Source of the DNA: Shewanella olleyana
GTDB taxonomy: Bacteria > Pseudomonadota > Gammaproteobacteria > Enterobacterales > Shewanellaceae
Assembly (NCBI RefSeq): GCF_023283825.1
Contig: NZ_JAKILD010000003.1
Coordinates: 124,001 to 188,000, forward strand
Direction of reading: 5' to 3'
DNA: 64,000 nucleotides
The notes beneath the pieces were generated by a model. It had not been told where the DNA came from. It made no database searches and was given only the letters and a program-made list of their open reading frames with translations. Positions within the stretch are counted from its first letter, which is position 1. Every line of letters begins with the position of its first letter. Shown here piece after piece: positions 46,470 to 55,616 of this stretch. The position numbers and the translations under genes were made by a program.

Positions 46470-46690
46470 ACACATTATTTTTAAATGATTTTTATGTAAT
46501 TTTATGCGCAAAAGCATTGCACTTAACAAAACTAATAGCGTAATGTACCACCAATAAAAACAAACGCAGGCCAAACTCTTAATCCAATAAGAGAACGCCT
46601 TTCAGGGAAGAAGAAGCCAATCATTCGCTTGTAAAACCCAGTTCATTTGAACCACACAAGCACAAAGTGAAAAGTTTACTCTGACACCAT
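46470..46690. repeat. IS-tail repeat, copy 1
   Basis: The right 125 bp (46561-46686) is nearly identical to 48142-48266 (two visible differences). The preceding 90 bp is similar but diverged (TTTTTAAATGATTT, GCGTAATGTA). It ends AAAAGTTTACTCTGACACC. Contains the frame NPIRERLSGKKKPIIRL then stop, resembling a transposase end. Confidence 0.75.
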
Positions 46691-46711
46691 TTATGCCTAG
46701 ATGTGTAATGT

Positions 46712-47437
46712 ATGGAAAATAAAAAATTAGCAGTACTTATAGATTCTGATAATACGCAATACTCTAAACTGAGTTTAATTATCCAAGAGCTTTCAGGATA
46801 TGGTCAAATTGTTGTTAAGCGAGCTTACGGCGACTTCTCTAGTGAGCATCTAAAGAACTGGAAAACTCCATTAAATGAAATGGCTATCCAACCTAGACAA
46901 CAGTTTGCTTATACCGTTGGTAAAAATTCTACAGATTCAACAATGATAATTGATGCGATGGATTTATTGTATACCGATAGATTTGATGCATTCGCTTTAG
47001 TTACTAGTGACAGTGACTTCACAAGTTTAGCAACCCGTTTGCGTGAATCTGAAATAGAAGTTATTGGAGTAGGAAAAACCACAACACCAGTTTCATTCAA
47101 AAATGCTTGTGATGACTTTATCGCCATTGAGAACCTAGAAGATCCATCAGAAAATATCGAAGAAAAGCTAACTCTTTCTCAAGACCTTGAGCGTGAGTTA
47201 TGGCGTTTAATGCACCAAGCTTGGCAAAACTATCGTGATGATTCTGGTTGGGCAAAACTAGGAGAGATTGGCTCTTACTTAAAGCGAATAAAATCGGACT
47301 TCGATACTCGCAATTATGGACTCAAAAAGCTCTCTGATTTTTTTGATTTACACTCAAGCAGGTATAGGACTAGAACATCTAAAAATAATGGTTTAGAAGT
47401 CAAACTAATAACTAAAGCAAGTACTGATAAAAGCTGA
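46712..47437 (+). CDS. NYN-domain RNase with C-terminal LOTUS/OST-HTH-type domain
   Basis: 241 residues. The N-terminal NYN (PIN-like) domain (about 1-145) carries the acidic motifs LAVLIDSDN (Asp11, Asp13), DSTMIIDAMDLLY and LVTSDSDFTSL, typical of DUF88/LabA-type proteins with metal-dependent RNase folds. The C-terminal part (about 160-232, LWRLMHQAWQNYRDDSGWAKLGEIGSYL and FDTRNYGLKKLSDFF) matches an OST-HTH/LOTUS RNA-binding domain. The pairing is known for bacterial NYN-LOTUS RNases. The DUF2726 gene follows after a 52-bp gap. The gene pair is enclosed by the IS-tail repeats. Confidence 0.85.
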   Translation: MENKKLAVLIDSDNTQYSKLSLIIQELSGYGQIVVKRAYGDFSSEHLKNWKTPLNEMAIQPRQQFAYTVGKNSTDSTMIIDAMDLLYTDRFDAFALVTSDSDFTSLATRLRESEIEVIGVGKTTTPVSFKNACDDFIAIENLEDPSENIEEKLTLSQDLERELWRLMHQAWQNYRDDSGWAKLGEIGSYLKRIKSDFDTRNYGLKKLSDFFDLHSSRYRTRTSKNNGLEVKLITKASTDKS

Positions 47438-47489
47438 CTTAAAAGTAGTTAGTTGTGACCTGTATTTAATTTCAATTCAAGGATGAATA

Positions 47490-47996
47490 ATGGATTTCAC
47501 CTACCTTATTTTAGCATTGGTGTTTATTGTGCTTATTAGGCTATTTACCGCCCTTATTAGCCGCCCTCAGCAATTAAATTATCGCCGTAAAACCAAGTTA
47601 TTCAGTCATGCAGAACGCTCATTCTTGGGTGTGCTTGATACAGCCTGTTCGAATCAATATCGTGTATTTGCAAAAGTACGTGTTGCCGATGTGCTTACCC
47701 CTGAAAAGGGCTTAAACCGTAGCAACTGGCAAACCGCATTTAATCGGATTTCTGCCAAGCACTTCGACTATATATTATGCAAACCCGACACCATGGAGTT
47801 TGTTGCAGCCATAGAGCTAGATGATAAAAGCCATAACAGCAAACAAGCTCAAAAACGTGATGCACTCATTAATGAAGCTTGTGAAAGCGCCCAACTGCCA
47901 CTCATACGATTTCCAGCCAAGGCGAGATATTCAGTGCAAGAAGTAAAACAAATCATAGAGCAGTCTTTAACGCCTGAAATCAAAGGTAACCTTTAG
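47490..47996 (+). CDS. DUF2726 domain protein, membrane-anchored, nuclease-fold-like
   Basis: 168 residues. An N-terminal membrane helix (about 4-20, YLILALVFIVLIRLF) is followed by DUF2726 (KTKLFSHAERSFLGVLDTA, VFAKVRVADVLTP, FDYILCKPDTMEFVAAIELDDKSH). DUF2726 is related to the restriction-endonuclease/DUF559 fold. The aspartate and acidic EL-DD motif followed by LPLIRFPAKARY are in keeping with a metal-site and PD-(D/E)XK-like core. Function unknown. A GGATG-like ribosome site precedes the ATG. Likely cotranscribed with the NYN RNase. Found in many genomes as a solitary gene. Confidence 0.8.
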   Translation: MDFTYLILALVFIVLIRLFTALISRPQQLNYRRKTKLFSHAERSFLGVLDTACSNQYRVFAKVRVADVLTPEKGLNRSNWQTAFNRISAKHFDYILCKPDTMEFVAAIELDDKSHNSKQAQKRDALINEACESAQLPLIRFPAKARYSVQEVKQIIEQSLTPEIKGNL

Positions 47997-48044
47997 CAAT
48001 CGGTACCACCAAAACACAATTAACGATACACATTGTAACGTCCT

Positions 48045-48266
48045 GCTTTTTAAATGATTTAATTTAAAACTTTCGGGCAAAACAGTGCGCTAACCCATTG
48101 CAATTGGATAAAAAATTGGCGTATTGTAGAGGCAACACAAACAAACGCAGGCCAAGCTCTTAATCCAATAAGAGAACGCCTTTCAGGGAAGAAGAAGCCA
48201 ATCATTCGCTTGTAAAAGCCAGTTCATTTGAACCACACAAGCACAAAGTGAAAAGTTTACTCTGAC
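48045..48266. repeat. IS-tail repeat, copy 2
   Basis: The 125-bp right part (48142-48266) is nearly identical to 46561-46686 and in the same orientation. The left about 95 bp is diverged. Ends with CTCTGACCCTGAGGG. The two copies bracket the NYN-DUF2726 gene pair. Confidence 0.8.
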
Positions 48267-48422
48267 CCTGAGGGATCCCCATTTATTGCAAGGATAGGCA
48301 TTTAAAGTTGCTGAAATCACATTGGCAGATAGCTATCAAGACACTACAAGGATTAATTCGGGAACCAGAAGCATGCTATTAAATTCGTGGGGTTCCCTCA
48401 GATTCTGACCCCACTTATTCAT
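48266..48422. repeat. Small element with CTGAGGG inverted ends
   Basis: CTGAGGGATCCCCA (near 48267-48281) is repeated inverted near 48388-48402, giving roughly 135 bp without a gene. It ends in TCTGACCCCACTTATTCAT at 48404-48422, the same tail that follows the transposase remnants, and the next gene's stop codon is at 48435. Confidence 0.6.
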
Positions 48423-48434
48423 ACACACTTATTG

Positions 48435-48935
48435 TTAAGTATTGCGTTTAGTTGTTGGATAAAAATCATGGTTATTATCTAGAAAAACAACATAAAATGT
48501 ATTTGTACAATATTTTTGTTCATATACTGCACTTGTTGTTTCCGATACTCTAAAACCTACTAACCTTGCTTTATTTTCCAATCGAAATACTCCCCACTCA
48601 ACATCAGTGGGAATTGATTTAGGCTGAGAAAAATTAGAGTGTAAGGGGAACCTGTCATAAAATTTTAATACATGACCTCCAGTACAAGGTTTATTTACCC
48701 AGTGCTCCAGTGAAGATTTAGTGTAATCCTTTATTTTATTAATAAGCTTAACAATACTAGAGTTACCTGCAGCTAAATTCCATTCAATGAAGTCTTGTCC
48801 CCACTCTCCAGAATGGTGCAAATAAGAAAAATTAAATTTACATCTTTTTTCTATATCTGTATCACTCAGAAGCTTTGTGGGCATATTGGTCAAATATGCC
48901 AGCCCCCGTTTATTTTTATTTCTTTTTACACTCAT
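48435..48935 (-). CDS. Small protein coupled to an AAA ATPase, unknown
   Basis: 166 residues, basic N-terminus, no membrane helix. Motifs seen: FNFSYLHHSGEWGQDFIEWN, WGVFRLENKARLVGFRVS and FYVVFLDNNHDFYPT. The last resembles the core of small uncharacterised proteins in mobile regions. No catalytic signature that I can name. Start codon overlaps the ATPase stop (ATGA), so it is translated with the ATPase. Probably the effector or partner of the ATPase. It is not RloB or a PtuB-type HNH by motif. Its stop lies 12 bp from an IS-tail scar. Confidence 0.7.
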   Translation of the reverse strand: MSVKRNKNKRGLAYLTNMPTKLLSDTDIEKRCKFNFSYLHHSGEWGQDFIEWNLAAGNSSIVKLINKIKDYTKSSLEHWVNKPCTGGHVLKFYDRFPLHSNFSQPKSIPTDVEWGVFRLENKARLVGFRVSETTSAVYEQKYCTNTFYVVFLDNNHDFYPTTKRNT

Positions 48936-50098
48936 ATTCTAGGAACTCCACCAACTTTACCTGATAAATATAATGGTGAAATTTTTCTATCATTTCTAAC
49001 CAAAGAACCACTAATTTCATCAAGCTTATAAGCAAAGCTCTCTTTTTCATCTTTCTGAGTAAGTAGCGTACGATATTTACCTAAATAATCCATAACCTCC
49101 GTATTATGGGCAGTAAATATAAATTGTGCGCCTTTAGTGTTCTTTTCTGGATCTAAGAAAAGTTCAAGTATCCTAGGTAACATTAATGAATGCAGATGTT
49201 TATCAAACTCATCTAAAATCAGTACTCCACCACTAGATAATGTCCATGCATAGAGAAAGAGTTGCCTATAAAGAGTTTTTGTTCCACTGGACTGTTCATA
49301 AAGCATCATTCTTTCTTTCATATCACCAATTTCGTAAATGAAAACAGGATAATATTCAGTCGCACCATCTTTTTTAATAGTTTCAGCAATTTCAATATTA
49401 TCTATTCCAATGTCACTCTCGACTAGAATATTTTTCATAAAATCAAATGTGGTTTTATTTTCGTGGTAAACCTTACTTATCCAGGAGTCGTCTACTATTT
49501 CAGTATCAGTCTCAATCATTCCATCTACATAGCTCACGTTAGATAAAAAATTATGATTTAATTTCAAAAAATCATTTAATTCTTTCATCTCAGCTTTAAA
49601 TTCAAATAATGAAAGATGAGATACAACTGATGCATTTTTTCTCAATGAGATGCCACTAAACTCTTTATACTCAGCATCCAAGAAACTAAATTTATGACTG
49701 GAAGATCTTTTAAATATATTTTTTAACGCTTTACCTTTTACCTTTATTGACAAAGATTCATAATTAACAAAGTTTGAATTTAGTTTTAACTCATATATAT
49801 ATTCAGTATCTTCACTTACAAACTCGACATAGAATTCGGTATCATTTGTATTATGAAAGTATGAGTTTACTAAGGTTCCGCTATTTTTATCTTTGGTTAC
49901 TGAATTTTTTATAAATGAGCCTAAAAACTCCATGCTCTTTAGTATCGCTGTTTTACCAGAACCATTTGCCCCTTTGATACCAAGAGCAAATAAAGACCCA
50001 TTTGGGTTCTTCTCAGTTTTTAGCTTTGTTGATTCAAAAGATATTTCAAAAGATTCTTTAAATGAACAAAAATTATTCACATAGAAAGTTTTATACAT
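48932..50098 (-). CDS. AAA-family ATPase (AAA_15/AAA_21, RloA-like)
   Basis: 388 residues. Starts MYKTFYVNNFCSFKE, an OLD/RecF-like N-terminus, with Walker A GANGSGKT at residues 43-50, an ABC signature-like EQSSGTKT, and Walker B GGVLILDEFDKHLH, ending with an FIFTAHNTEVMDY histidine switch. There is no TOPRIM domain, so it is not a full OLD nuclease. These ATPases pair with an effector in RloAB, AbiL, PARIS-like and similar defence modules. A function in phage or plasmid defence is inferred from domain, compact two-gene layout and mobile surroundings. AT-rich compared with neighbours. Confidence 0.85.
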   Translation of the reverse strand: MYKTFYVNNFCSFKESFEISFESTKLKTEKNPNGSLFALGIKGANGSGKTAILKSMEFLGSFIKNSVTKDKNSGTLVNSYFHNTNDTEFYVEFVSEDTEYIYELKLNSNFVNYESLSIKVKGKALKNIFKRSSSHKFSFLDAEYKEFSGISLRKNASVVSHLSLFEFKAEMKELNDFLKLNHNFLSNVSYVDGMIETDTEIVDDSWISKVYHENKTTFDFMKNILVESDIGIDNIEIAETIKKDGATEYYPVFIYEIGDMKERMMLYEQSSGTKTLYRQLFLYAWTLSSGGVLILDEFDKHLHSLMLPRILELFLDPEKNTKGAQFIFTAHNTEVMDYLGKYRTLLTQKDEKESFAYKLDEISGSLVRNDRKISPLYLSGKVGGVPRI

Positions 50099-50324
50099 AG
50101 TGCAACCAAAAAAAATGTCATTAATGGCAAATATCCTACATCAAAAACCATTAATTAACCAATTATCTGCTCATTTTTACCAATACTGTCATTTTTAGCA
50201 TAGGTGTTTTTTTTAAAGCATGTTTTTAACAAAAAAACACATTTTAAGCCCTTAAGTAAACTTCAAACCACTTAAAAACACCGTAATTAAGTCGTTCGTG
50301 ATTCTACTCTTAAATACGACGAAC
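50099..50324. other. Intergenic region upstream of the ATPase
   Basis: AT-rich sequence with T-runs and A-runs between the ATPase gene and the repeat block; no gene seen. Confidence 0.3.
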
Positions 50325-50614
50325 CGAAGGGTTAGCGCTGAATTGACTATTGTCAAACCCTTAACTTCGAGCCATGCAAAAAGCAGCAGCTGATGCTGTA
50401 TTACTGATATTAAGTAGCCAATAAAAAAAGCGAACCAATCGGTTCGCTTTTTCTCGTTATAAATAGTCAAACTTCGATGAAGTCAGCTACCTCGATAATT
50501 GCGTCGCTGGCGATGCAAATGCAAGGCGAATTGAAAGCTTTCGCGCGGAGTTGACTGTTGTCAATGAGCACGAAAGCTGAAATTCAACGCCGCAGTAGCG
50601 AGCCTAAGCAGCCA
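50325..50614. repeat. Second block of the hairpin repeat family, abutting the gcvP stop codon
   Basis: Two units: 50325-50420 and 50490-50614. The first has the GCAAAAAGCAGCAGCTGATG right arm and TTACTGATATTAAGTAGCC ending seen at 31992-32640. The second has the core GGAGTTGACTG but different arms (GAATTGAAAGCTTTCG with its complement). Both start or end with the same flanks as the other block (AATTGCGTCGCTGGCGAT, TAAGxAGCC). Ends 7 bp from the gcvP stop. Confidence 0.8.
50423..50452. terminator. Rho-independent terminator
   Basis: AAAAGCGAACCAAT/CGGTTCGCTTTTT: a stem AGCGAACC / GGTTCGCT with A and T tracts on each side, between the two repeat units, able to end transcription from gcvP. Confidence 0.85.
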
Positions 50615-50620
50615 TTATCA

Positions 50621-53509
50621 TCATTCATATTCACTCAAAGGGACGCAAGAACACATTAAGTTGCGATCCCCATAAACATCATCAATACGATTAACCGTCG
50701 GCCAGAACTTGTTCGCTCTTGCTGCTGCACTTGGGAACACGGCTTCTTCACGGCTGTAAGGACGTGAATCAAACGCTGGGTCCATAATGTCTGCCATGGT
50801 ATGTGGCGCATTGTGCAGTGGGTTGTTGTCCGCTGGCCACTCGCCTGCTTCTACTTTAGCGATTTCGCTGCGAATTGAGATCATCGCTTCAACGAAACGG
50901 TCTAGCTCAACTTTTGATTCCGATTCTGTTGGCTCAATCATCAGCGTACCCGCTACTGGGAAGCTCATGGTTGGTGCGTGGAATCCGTAGTCGTTTAGAC
51001 GCTTAGCAATGTCCATTTCGGTTACGCCTGATGACTCTTTAAGTGGGCGTAAGTCGATAATACATTCGTGCGCAACGCGCTCATTTCGGCCAGTGAATAA
51101 TACTGGGTAGTGACCTGATAGTTTCTTCATCACGTAGTTAGCGTTTAACAGTGCCATTTGAGTTGACTGCTTAACACCTTCGGTGCCCAGTAACTTTATG
51201 TACATCCAGCTGATAGGTAGGATGCTGGCACTGCCGTATGGTGCAGCAGAAACCGCGCCATTGTTGTCGCTTTCGCGGCCTGGCTTAACGATTTGGTGGC
51301 CTGCTACAAACGGTGCTAAATGCTTTTTAATACCGATTGGGCCCATACCTGGTCCGCCGCCGCCATGTGGAATAGCGAAGGTTTTGTGTAGGTTAAGGTG
51401 CGATACGTCTGCGCCGATAAAGCCTGGTGATGTTAAGCCTACTTGTGCGTTCATGTTGGCGCCATCAAGGTAAACTTGGCCGCCAAACTCATGGACGATT
51501 TCACAGATTTCAGCGATTGATTCTTCATACACACCGTGAGTCGATGGATATGTGATCATGATGCACGATAAGCTGTCTGCAAGTTCTGCCGCTTTTGAAC
51601 GTAAGTCTTCAATGTCGACGTTACCTTCTTTATCACATGCAGTAACAACAACCTTCATACCTGCAAGCTGCGCTGATGCTGGGTTAGTACCGTGAGCAGA
51701 TTGTGGGATTAAACAGATGTCTCTATGCCCTTCTCCGCGTGACTCGTGGTACTTTTTAATCGCAAGCAGACCTGCGTACTCGCCTTGTGCACCAGAGTTC
51801 GGCTGGATACATACTGCATCGTAACCTGTGATGTTAACTAAGAAGTCAGATAGCTCGTTGATAAGCTGAGTGTAACCTTCAGCTTGGTCTAGCGGGCAGA
51901 ATGGGTGCATGTTAGCAAATTCTGGCCAGCTTACCGGTAGCATTTCAACGGCTGCGTTGAGCTTCATGGTACATGAGCCAAGCGAAATCATTGAATGGTT
52001 AAGGGCTAAATCTTTGTTTTCTAGACGCTTGATGTAACGCATCATTTCAGTTTCGCTTTGGTAGCGATTGAATGTTGGGTGCGTCAAGATAGCATCTTTA
52101 CGTTCAAGTTCTGCAGGGATTGAGCTTGAACCGTTAGCAACGATGTCAGCATCGATTGCAGCGACATCTAAGCCATGACCTTCACCGATAATCACATCAA
52201 ATAACTGGGCGATATCTTCACGTGTGGTGGTTTCATCTAAGCTGATACCCACAACGCCGTCAGCATCGATACGTAGGTTAAGCTCAGCGGCAACTGCACG
52301 CGCAGTGACGGTTGAAATGTCTAACCCTTTAACACTGATAGTGTCGAACCAAGTGTTGTTAACTAATTCAACGCCTTTAGCGGTTAAGCCGTTAGCTAGA
52401 ATGTCAGTTAAACGGTTAATGCGACTTGCAATGGTTTTAAGCCCCTGTGGGCCGTGGAATACGGCGTAAAACGATGCCATATTCGCTAATAAGATTTGCG
52501 CAGTACAAATGTTTGAGTTGGCTTTTTCGCGGCGAATGTGTTGCTCGCGCGTTTGCATTGCCATACGCAGTGCTTGGTTACCACGGGTGTCTTTTGACAC
52601 ACCGATGATACGACCTGGCATTGAACGCTTGTGCGCGTCACGGGCAACAAAGAAGGCTGCGTGTGGTCCGCCGTATCCCATTGGTACGCCAAAACGCTGT
52701 GCGCTACCAAATACGATATCTGCGCCCATTGAACCTGGTGATTTAAGCAGTACCAGTGACATGATGTCAGCGGCAACAGTCACGATGGCTTTCTTTTCAG
52801 CAAGCTTAGCAAACAGTTCAGTGTTGTCGGTGATTTCACCATGGCGATTGGTGTACTGGAATAACGCGCCAAAGAGTTCGTAGTTAGCGGCATCGGCTGC
52901 TGGACCTACAATGACTTCAAAACCGAAACACTCTGCACGGGTTTGCACTACATCTAATGTTTGTGGGAACACATCGTCTGCCACAAAGAAAATGTTGGCT
53001 TTTTTAGCTTTAGACACACGCTTGGCCATGGCCATAGCTTCAGCAGCTGCGGTAGCTTCATCAAGTAATGATGCTGAAGCAAGGTCAAGACCGGTTAAGT
53101 CCATAGACACTTGTTGGAAGTTTAGAATCGACTCTAAACGGCCTTGAGCGATTTCTGGCTGGTACGGGGTGTACGCTGTGTACCAACCCGGATTTTCAAA
53201 CACGTTACGTAAAATGACGTTAGGTACATCAGTACCGTAGTAGCCCATGCCGATGTAGCTTTTGAATACTTTGTTTTTATCAGCAATAGTGCGGATGTAG
53301 GCTGTGCCTTCCGCTTCGCCACATGAATCACCAATGGTTAACTCTTGCGGTAAACGAATTGAACCCGGCACGGTTTGTGCGGTTAAGTCTTCAAGCGACT
53401 CAGCGCCGACGAAGTTCAACATTTCTTGCTGTTGCGCTTGGTCTGGGCCTATGTGTCGGCTTAAAAATAATTCGTGTTGCTCTAATTGAGTTAGGGTTTG
53501 CTTAGTCAT
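50621..53509 (-). CDS. gcvP: Glycine dehydrogenase (aminomethyl-transferring), P protein
   Basis: 962 residues, full length for the homodimeric single-chain P protein. It decarboxylates glycine with PLP and passes the aminomethyl group to lipoyl-GcvH. Starts with [19 protein letters not shown]. The PLP lysine lies in [18 protein letters not shown], and the conserved tail [18 protein letters not shown] is present. Lies after gcvH in the gcvT-gcvH-gcvP order but separated from it by a hairpin terminator, suggesting lower or separately controlled expression. The stop codon is next to the hairpin repeat block. Confidence 0.97.
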   Translation of the reverse strand: MTKQTLTQLEQHELFLSRHIGPDQAQQQEMLNFVGAESLEDLTAQTVPGSIRLPQELTIGDSCGEAEGTAYIRTIADKNKVFKSYIGMGYYGTDVPNVILRNVFENPGWYTAYTPYQPEIAQGRLESILNFQQVSMDLTGLDLASASLLDEATAAAEAMAMAKRVSKAKKANIFFVADDVFPQTLDVVQTRAECFGFEVIVGPAADAANYELFGALFQYTNRHGEITDNTELFAKLAEKKAIVTVAADIMSLVLLKSPGSMGADIVFGSAQRFGVPMGYGGPHAAFFVARDAHKRSMPGRIIGVSKDTRGNQALRMAMQTREQHIRREKANSNICTAQILLANMASFYAVFHGPQGLKTIASRINRLTDILANGLTAKGVELVNNTWFDTISVKGLDISTVTARAVAAELNLRIDADGVVGISLDETTTREDIAQLFDVIIGEGHGLDVAAIDADIVANGSSSIPAELERKDAILTHPTFNRYQSETEMMRYIKRLENKDLALNHSMISLGSCTMKLNAAVEMLPVSWPEFANMHPFCPLDQAEGYTQLINELSDFLVNITGYDAVCIQPNSGAQGEYAGLLAIKKYHESRGEGHRDICLIPQSAHGTNPASAQLAGMKVVVTACDKEGNVDIEDLRSKAAELADSLSCIMITYPSTHGVYEESIAEICEIVHEFGGQVYLDGANMNAQVGLTSPGFIGADVSHLNLHKTFAIPHGGGGPGMGPIGIKKHLAPFVAGHQIVKPGRESDNNGAVSAAPYGSASILPISWMYIKLLGTEGVKQSTQMALLNANYVMKKLSGHYPVLFTGRNERVAHECIIDLRPLKESSGVTEMDIAKRLNDYGFHAPTMSFPVAGTLMIEPTESESKVELDRFVEAMISIRSEIAKVEAGEWPADNNPLHNAPHTMADIMDPAFDSRPYSREEAVFPSAAARANKFWPTVNRIDDVYGDRNLMCSCVPLSEYE

Positions 53510-53641
53510 GAGAAGTCGTGTTCCAAATCTGCCAGAATGTCACTGTAGGGTTATAAACTGGTCTAGGGAAAAATGTTGTTGTGCAATACTTTAATGACTG
53601 GCGGAAGGATCGCTATATCATTAAAAAAACTTTTAAAGGCA

Positions 53642-53670
53642 AAACAAAAAGAAGCTCCCAAGGGAGCTTC
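53642..53670 (-). terminator. Terminator between gcvH and gcvP
   Basis: On the minus strand, GAAGCTCCC TT GGGAGCTTC followed by TTTTTGTTTT. A nine-bp GC-rich perfect stem with U-tract 16 bp past the gcvH stop, inside the gcvTHP set. Confidence 0.9.
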
Positions 53671-53685
53671 TATTAGCGTCGACGA

Positions 53686-54075
53686 TTATTCTTCGTCAAT
53701 CACTTCTTGGTAAGCGTCAGCGTCTAACAAGTTAGCCACTTCAGCTTCGTCAGATGGCTTAACGCGGAAGAACCAACCTTCGCCAAATGCTTCGCTGTTC
53801 ACTAGCTCTGGTGAATCTTCTAGTGCTTCGTTAACGGCAACAACGTCACCTGAAATTGGTGCGTAGATGTCAGATGCAGCTTTTACAGACTCAGCTACAG
53901 CGCAGTCTTCGCCAGCAGTCACAGTGTCGCCTACTTCTGGTAATTCTACGAATACCATGTCACCTAATAGCTCTTGTGCATGCTCAGTGATACCCACTGT
54001 GTAAGTTCCGTCTTCTTCTTTACGGATCCACTCATGTGATGAAGCATATTTAAGTTCAGCTGGAATGTTGCTCAT
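53686..54075 (-). CDS. gcvH: Glycine cleavage system H protein
   Basis: 129 residues from ATG 54075 ([10 protein letters not shown], family-like). ATG 54081 is an equally placed alternative, whereas the longer frame to 54111 lacks a ribosome site. The lipoyl lysine is Lys65 in [14 protein letters not shown]. Carries the aminomethyl intermediate between GcvP, GcvT and Lpd. A GGA box precedes the start. Follows gcvT by 170 bp. Confidence 0.97.
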   Translation of the reverse strand: MSNIPAELKYASSHEWIRKEEDGTYTVGITEHAQELLGDMVFVELPEVGDTVTAGEDCAVAESVKAASDIYAPISGDVVAVNEALEDSPELVNSEAFGEGWFFRVKPSDEAEVANLLDADAYQEVIDEE

Positions 54076-54245
54076 TGTCATAATTCCTATATCTATAAAT
54101 TTAAAGCGCAAATTTTTATTGTTAATGGGATAAGTACTTAATCATCAACTCATTGACCATTGATTGATATTATCTAAATAAGTCCATTTCCCAAAATATG
54201 TTAGTAGCAAAATGTGCTATGAAATCACAATTTTGCTTACTCACA

Positions 54246-55340
54246 TCAGAATGCTTGTTTACCGTTACGTACAAAACTTGGTGCAATAACTTTTACTGCA
54301 ACACGTTTTTTGCGCATTTCAACTTCAGCAGTATCGCTAATACCCTTAGGTACGCGTGCCATGGCAATAGAATAGCCTAAAGTTGGCGAGAAAGTCCCGC
54401 TGGTGATCGAACCTTCATGTTCAACGCCGTCTGCGTCAGTGAAAAACACTGGCATGCCATGACGAAGAACACCTTTTTGCTCCATCACTAGGCCGACTAA
54501 TTTGTCAGGACCTGCGGCTTTAATCGCAGTTAATGCTTCACGACCGATAAAGTCACGGTCTTCTGGCTCCCACGCGATTGTCCAGCCCATGTTAGCGGCT
54601 AATGGGTTAATGGTTTCATCCATATCTAAACCGTAAAGGTTCATACCCGCTTCTAAACGTAGGGTGTCACGTGCACCGAGTCCACATGGCTTAACGCCTG
54701 CTTCTAATAGTGCTTGCCATAAAGCTTCAGCTTCAGCTTCTGGTACGATAATTTCGTACCCTGCTTCACCGGTGTAACCAGTGGTCGCAATGAATAATGA
54801 CTCAGATTGAACACCAAAGAACATTTTCATGCCTTCAACGGCAGCTTTTTGCTCTGCTGAGAATACTTCTGCTGCTTTGGCTTTTGCGTTAGGGCCTTGA
54901 ACCGCAATCATCGCCAGCTCAGGACGCTCAGTGATAGTCACATCAAAGCTTGCAGACTGCTTGTCCATCCACGCTAAATCTTTAACGCGAGTGGCTGAGT
55001 TAACTACGACACGATAATGAGTGTCAGTAAGGTAGTAAGTAATAAGGTCGTCGATAACGCCAGCGTTGTCGTCTAGCATGCCGCTGTATAGCGCTTTGCC
55101 AGCCACTTTAAGCTTAGCAATATCGTTTGCTAATAATTTACGAAGGAATGCACAAGCATCGGTACCAGCCACATCAACCACTGTCATGTGTGATACATCG
55201 AACATACCTGCGTCTTGGCGCACTGCGTTATGTTCTTCGATTTGTGAACCGTAGTTAAGTGGCATGTCCCAACCGTGGAAATCGACCATCTTGCCGTTTG
55301 ATTCTAAATGCTTGTTAAAGAGTACTGTTTTATTAGCCAT
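54246..55340 (-). CDS. gcvT: Aminomethyltransferase, T protein
   Basis: 364 residues starting at ATG 55340 ([21 protein letters not shown]), the conserved N-terminus. An in-frame extension up to 55433 lacks family sequence. GcvT transfers the methylene group to THF and releases ammonia. Characteristic blocks: [24 protein letters not shown] and [13 protein letters not shown]. First gene of gcvTHP. No glycine riboswitch pattern was recognised in the 275 bp upstream. Confidence 0.96.
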   Translation of the reverse strand: MANKTVLFNKHLESNGKMVDFHGWDMPLNYGSQIEEHNAVRQDAGMFDVSHMTVVDVAGTDACAFLRKLLANDIAKLKVAGKALYSGMLDDNAGVIDDLITYYLTDTHYRVVVNSATRVKDLAWMDKQSASFDVTITERPELAMIAVQGPNAKAKAAEVFSAEQKAAVEGMKMFFGVQSESLFIATTGYTGEAGYEIIVPEAEAEALWQALLEAGVKPCGLGARDTLRLEAGMNLYGLDMDETINPLAANMGWTIAWEPEDRDFIGREALTAIKAAGPDKLVGLVMEQKGVLRHGMPVFFTDADGVEHEGSITSGTFSPTLGYSIAMARVPKGISDTAEVEMRKKRVAVKVIAPSFVRNGKQAF

Positions 55341-55616
55341 TATAATCTCTTTTTTAAGAGCCTTCTGAGGGTAAAACAATTGAAGGCATTTATATTCCGT
55401 GAACACTGAAAATGCGAGATTAACAATCCTCACGGTTATGAATGGGGCAAAATTATACCCATAGGGTAAGTTTTGTATAGTAGGAAATTTTCTAATCCGA
55501 GCTTGTTAACATTAGATTTACTAATGCGTTACTTCTCGTTTTTTTAACAGAATTTCATCCACTTCGGCCGATCCCCTGATATATAAGCGGTTTTAGGCTA
55601 AGGTGGTGATAAAATT

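Noticed and set aside
46470..48266. Integron attC sites around the NYN gene pair
   Set aside because: No pair of inverse core sites in attC format and no integrase; the repeats are IS tails.
48435..48935. RloB or HNH nuclease partner
   Set aside because: No HNH triad or RloB-type acidic motif in the 166-residue protein.
50252..50470. 72-codon minus-strand frame
   Set aside because: Covers a terminator and repeat arms; no family-like sequence.
55341..55616. Glycine riboswitch before gcvT
   Set aside because: No GGAGAG-like core or tandem aptamer pattern could be found.
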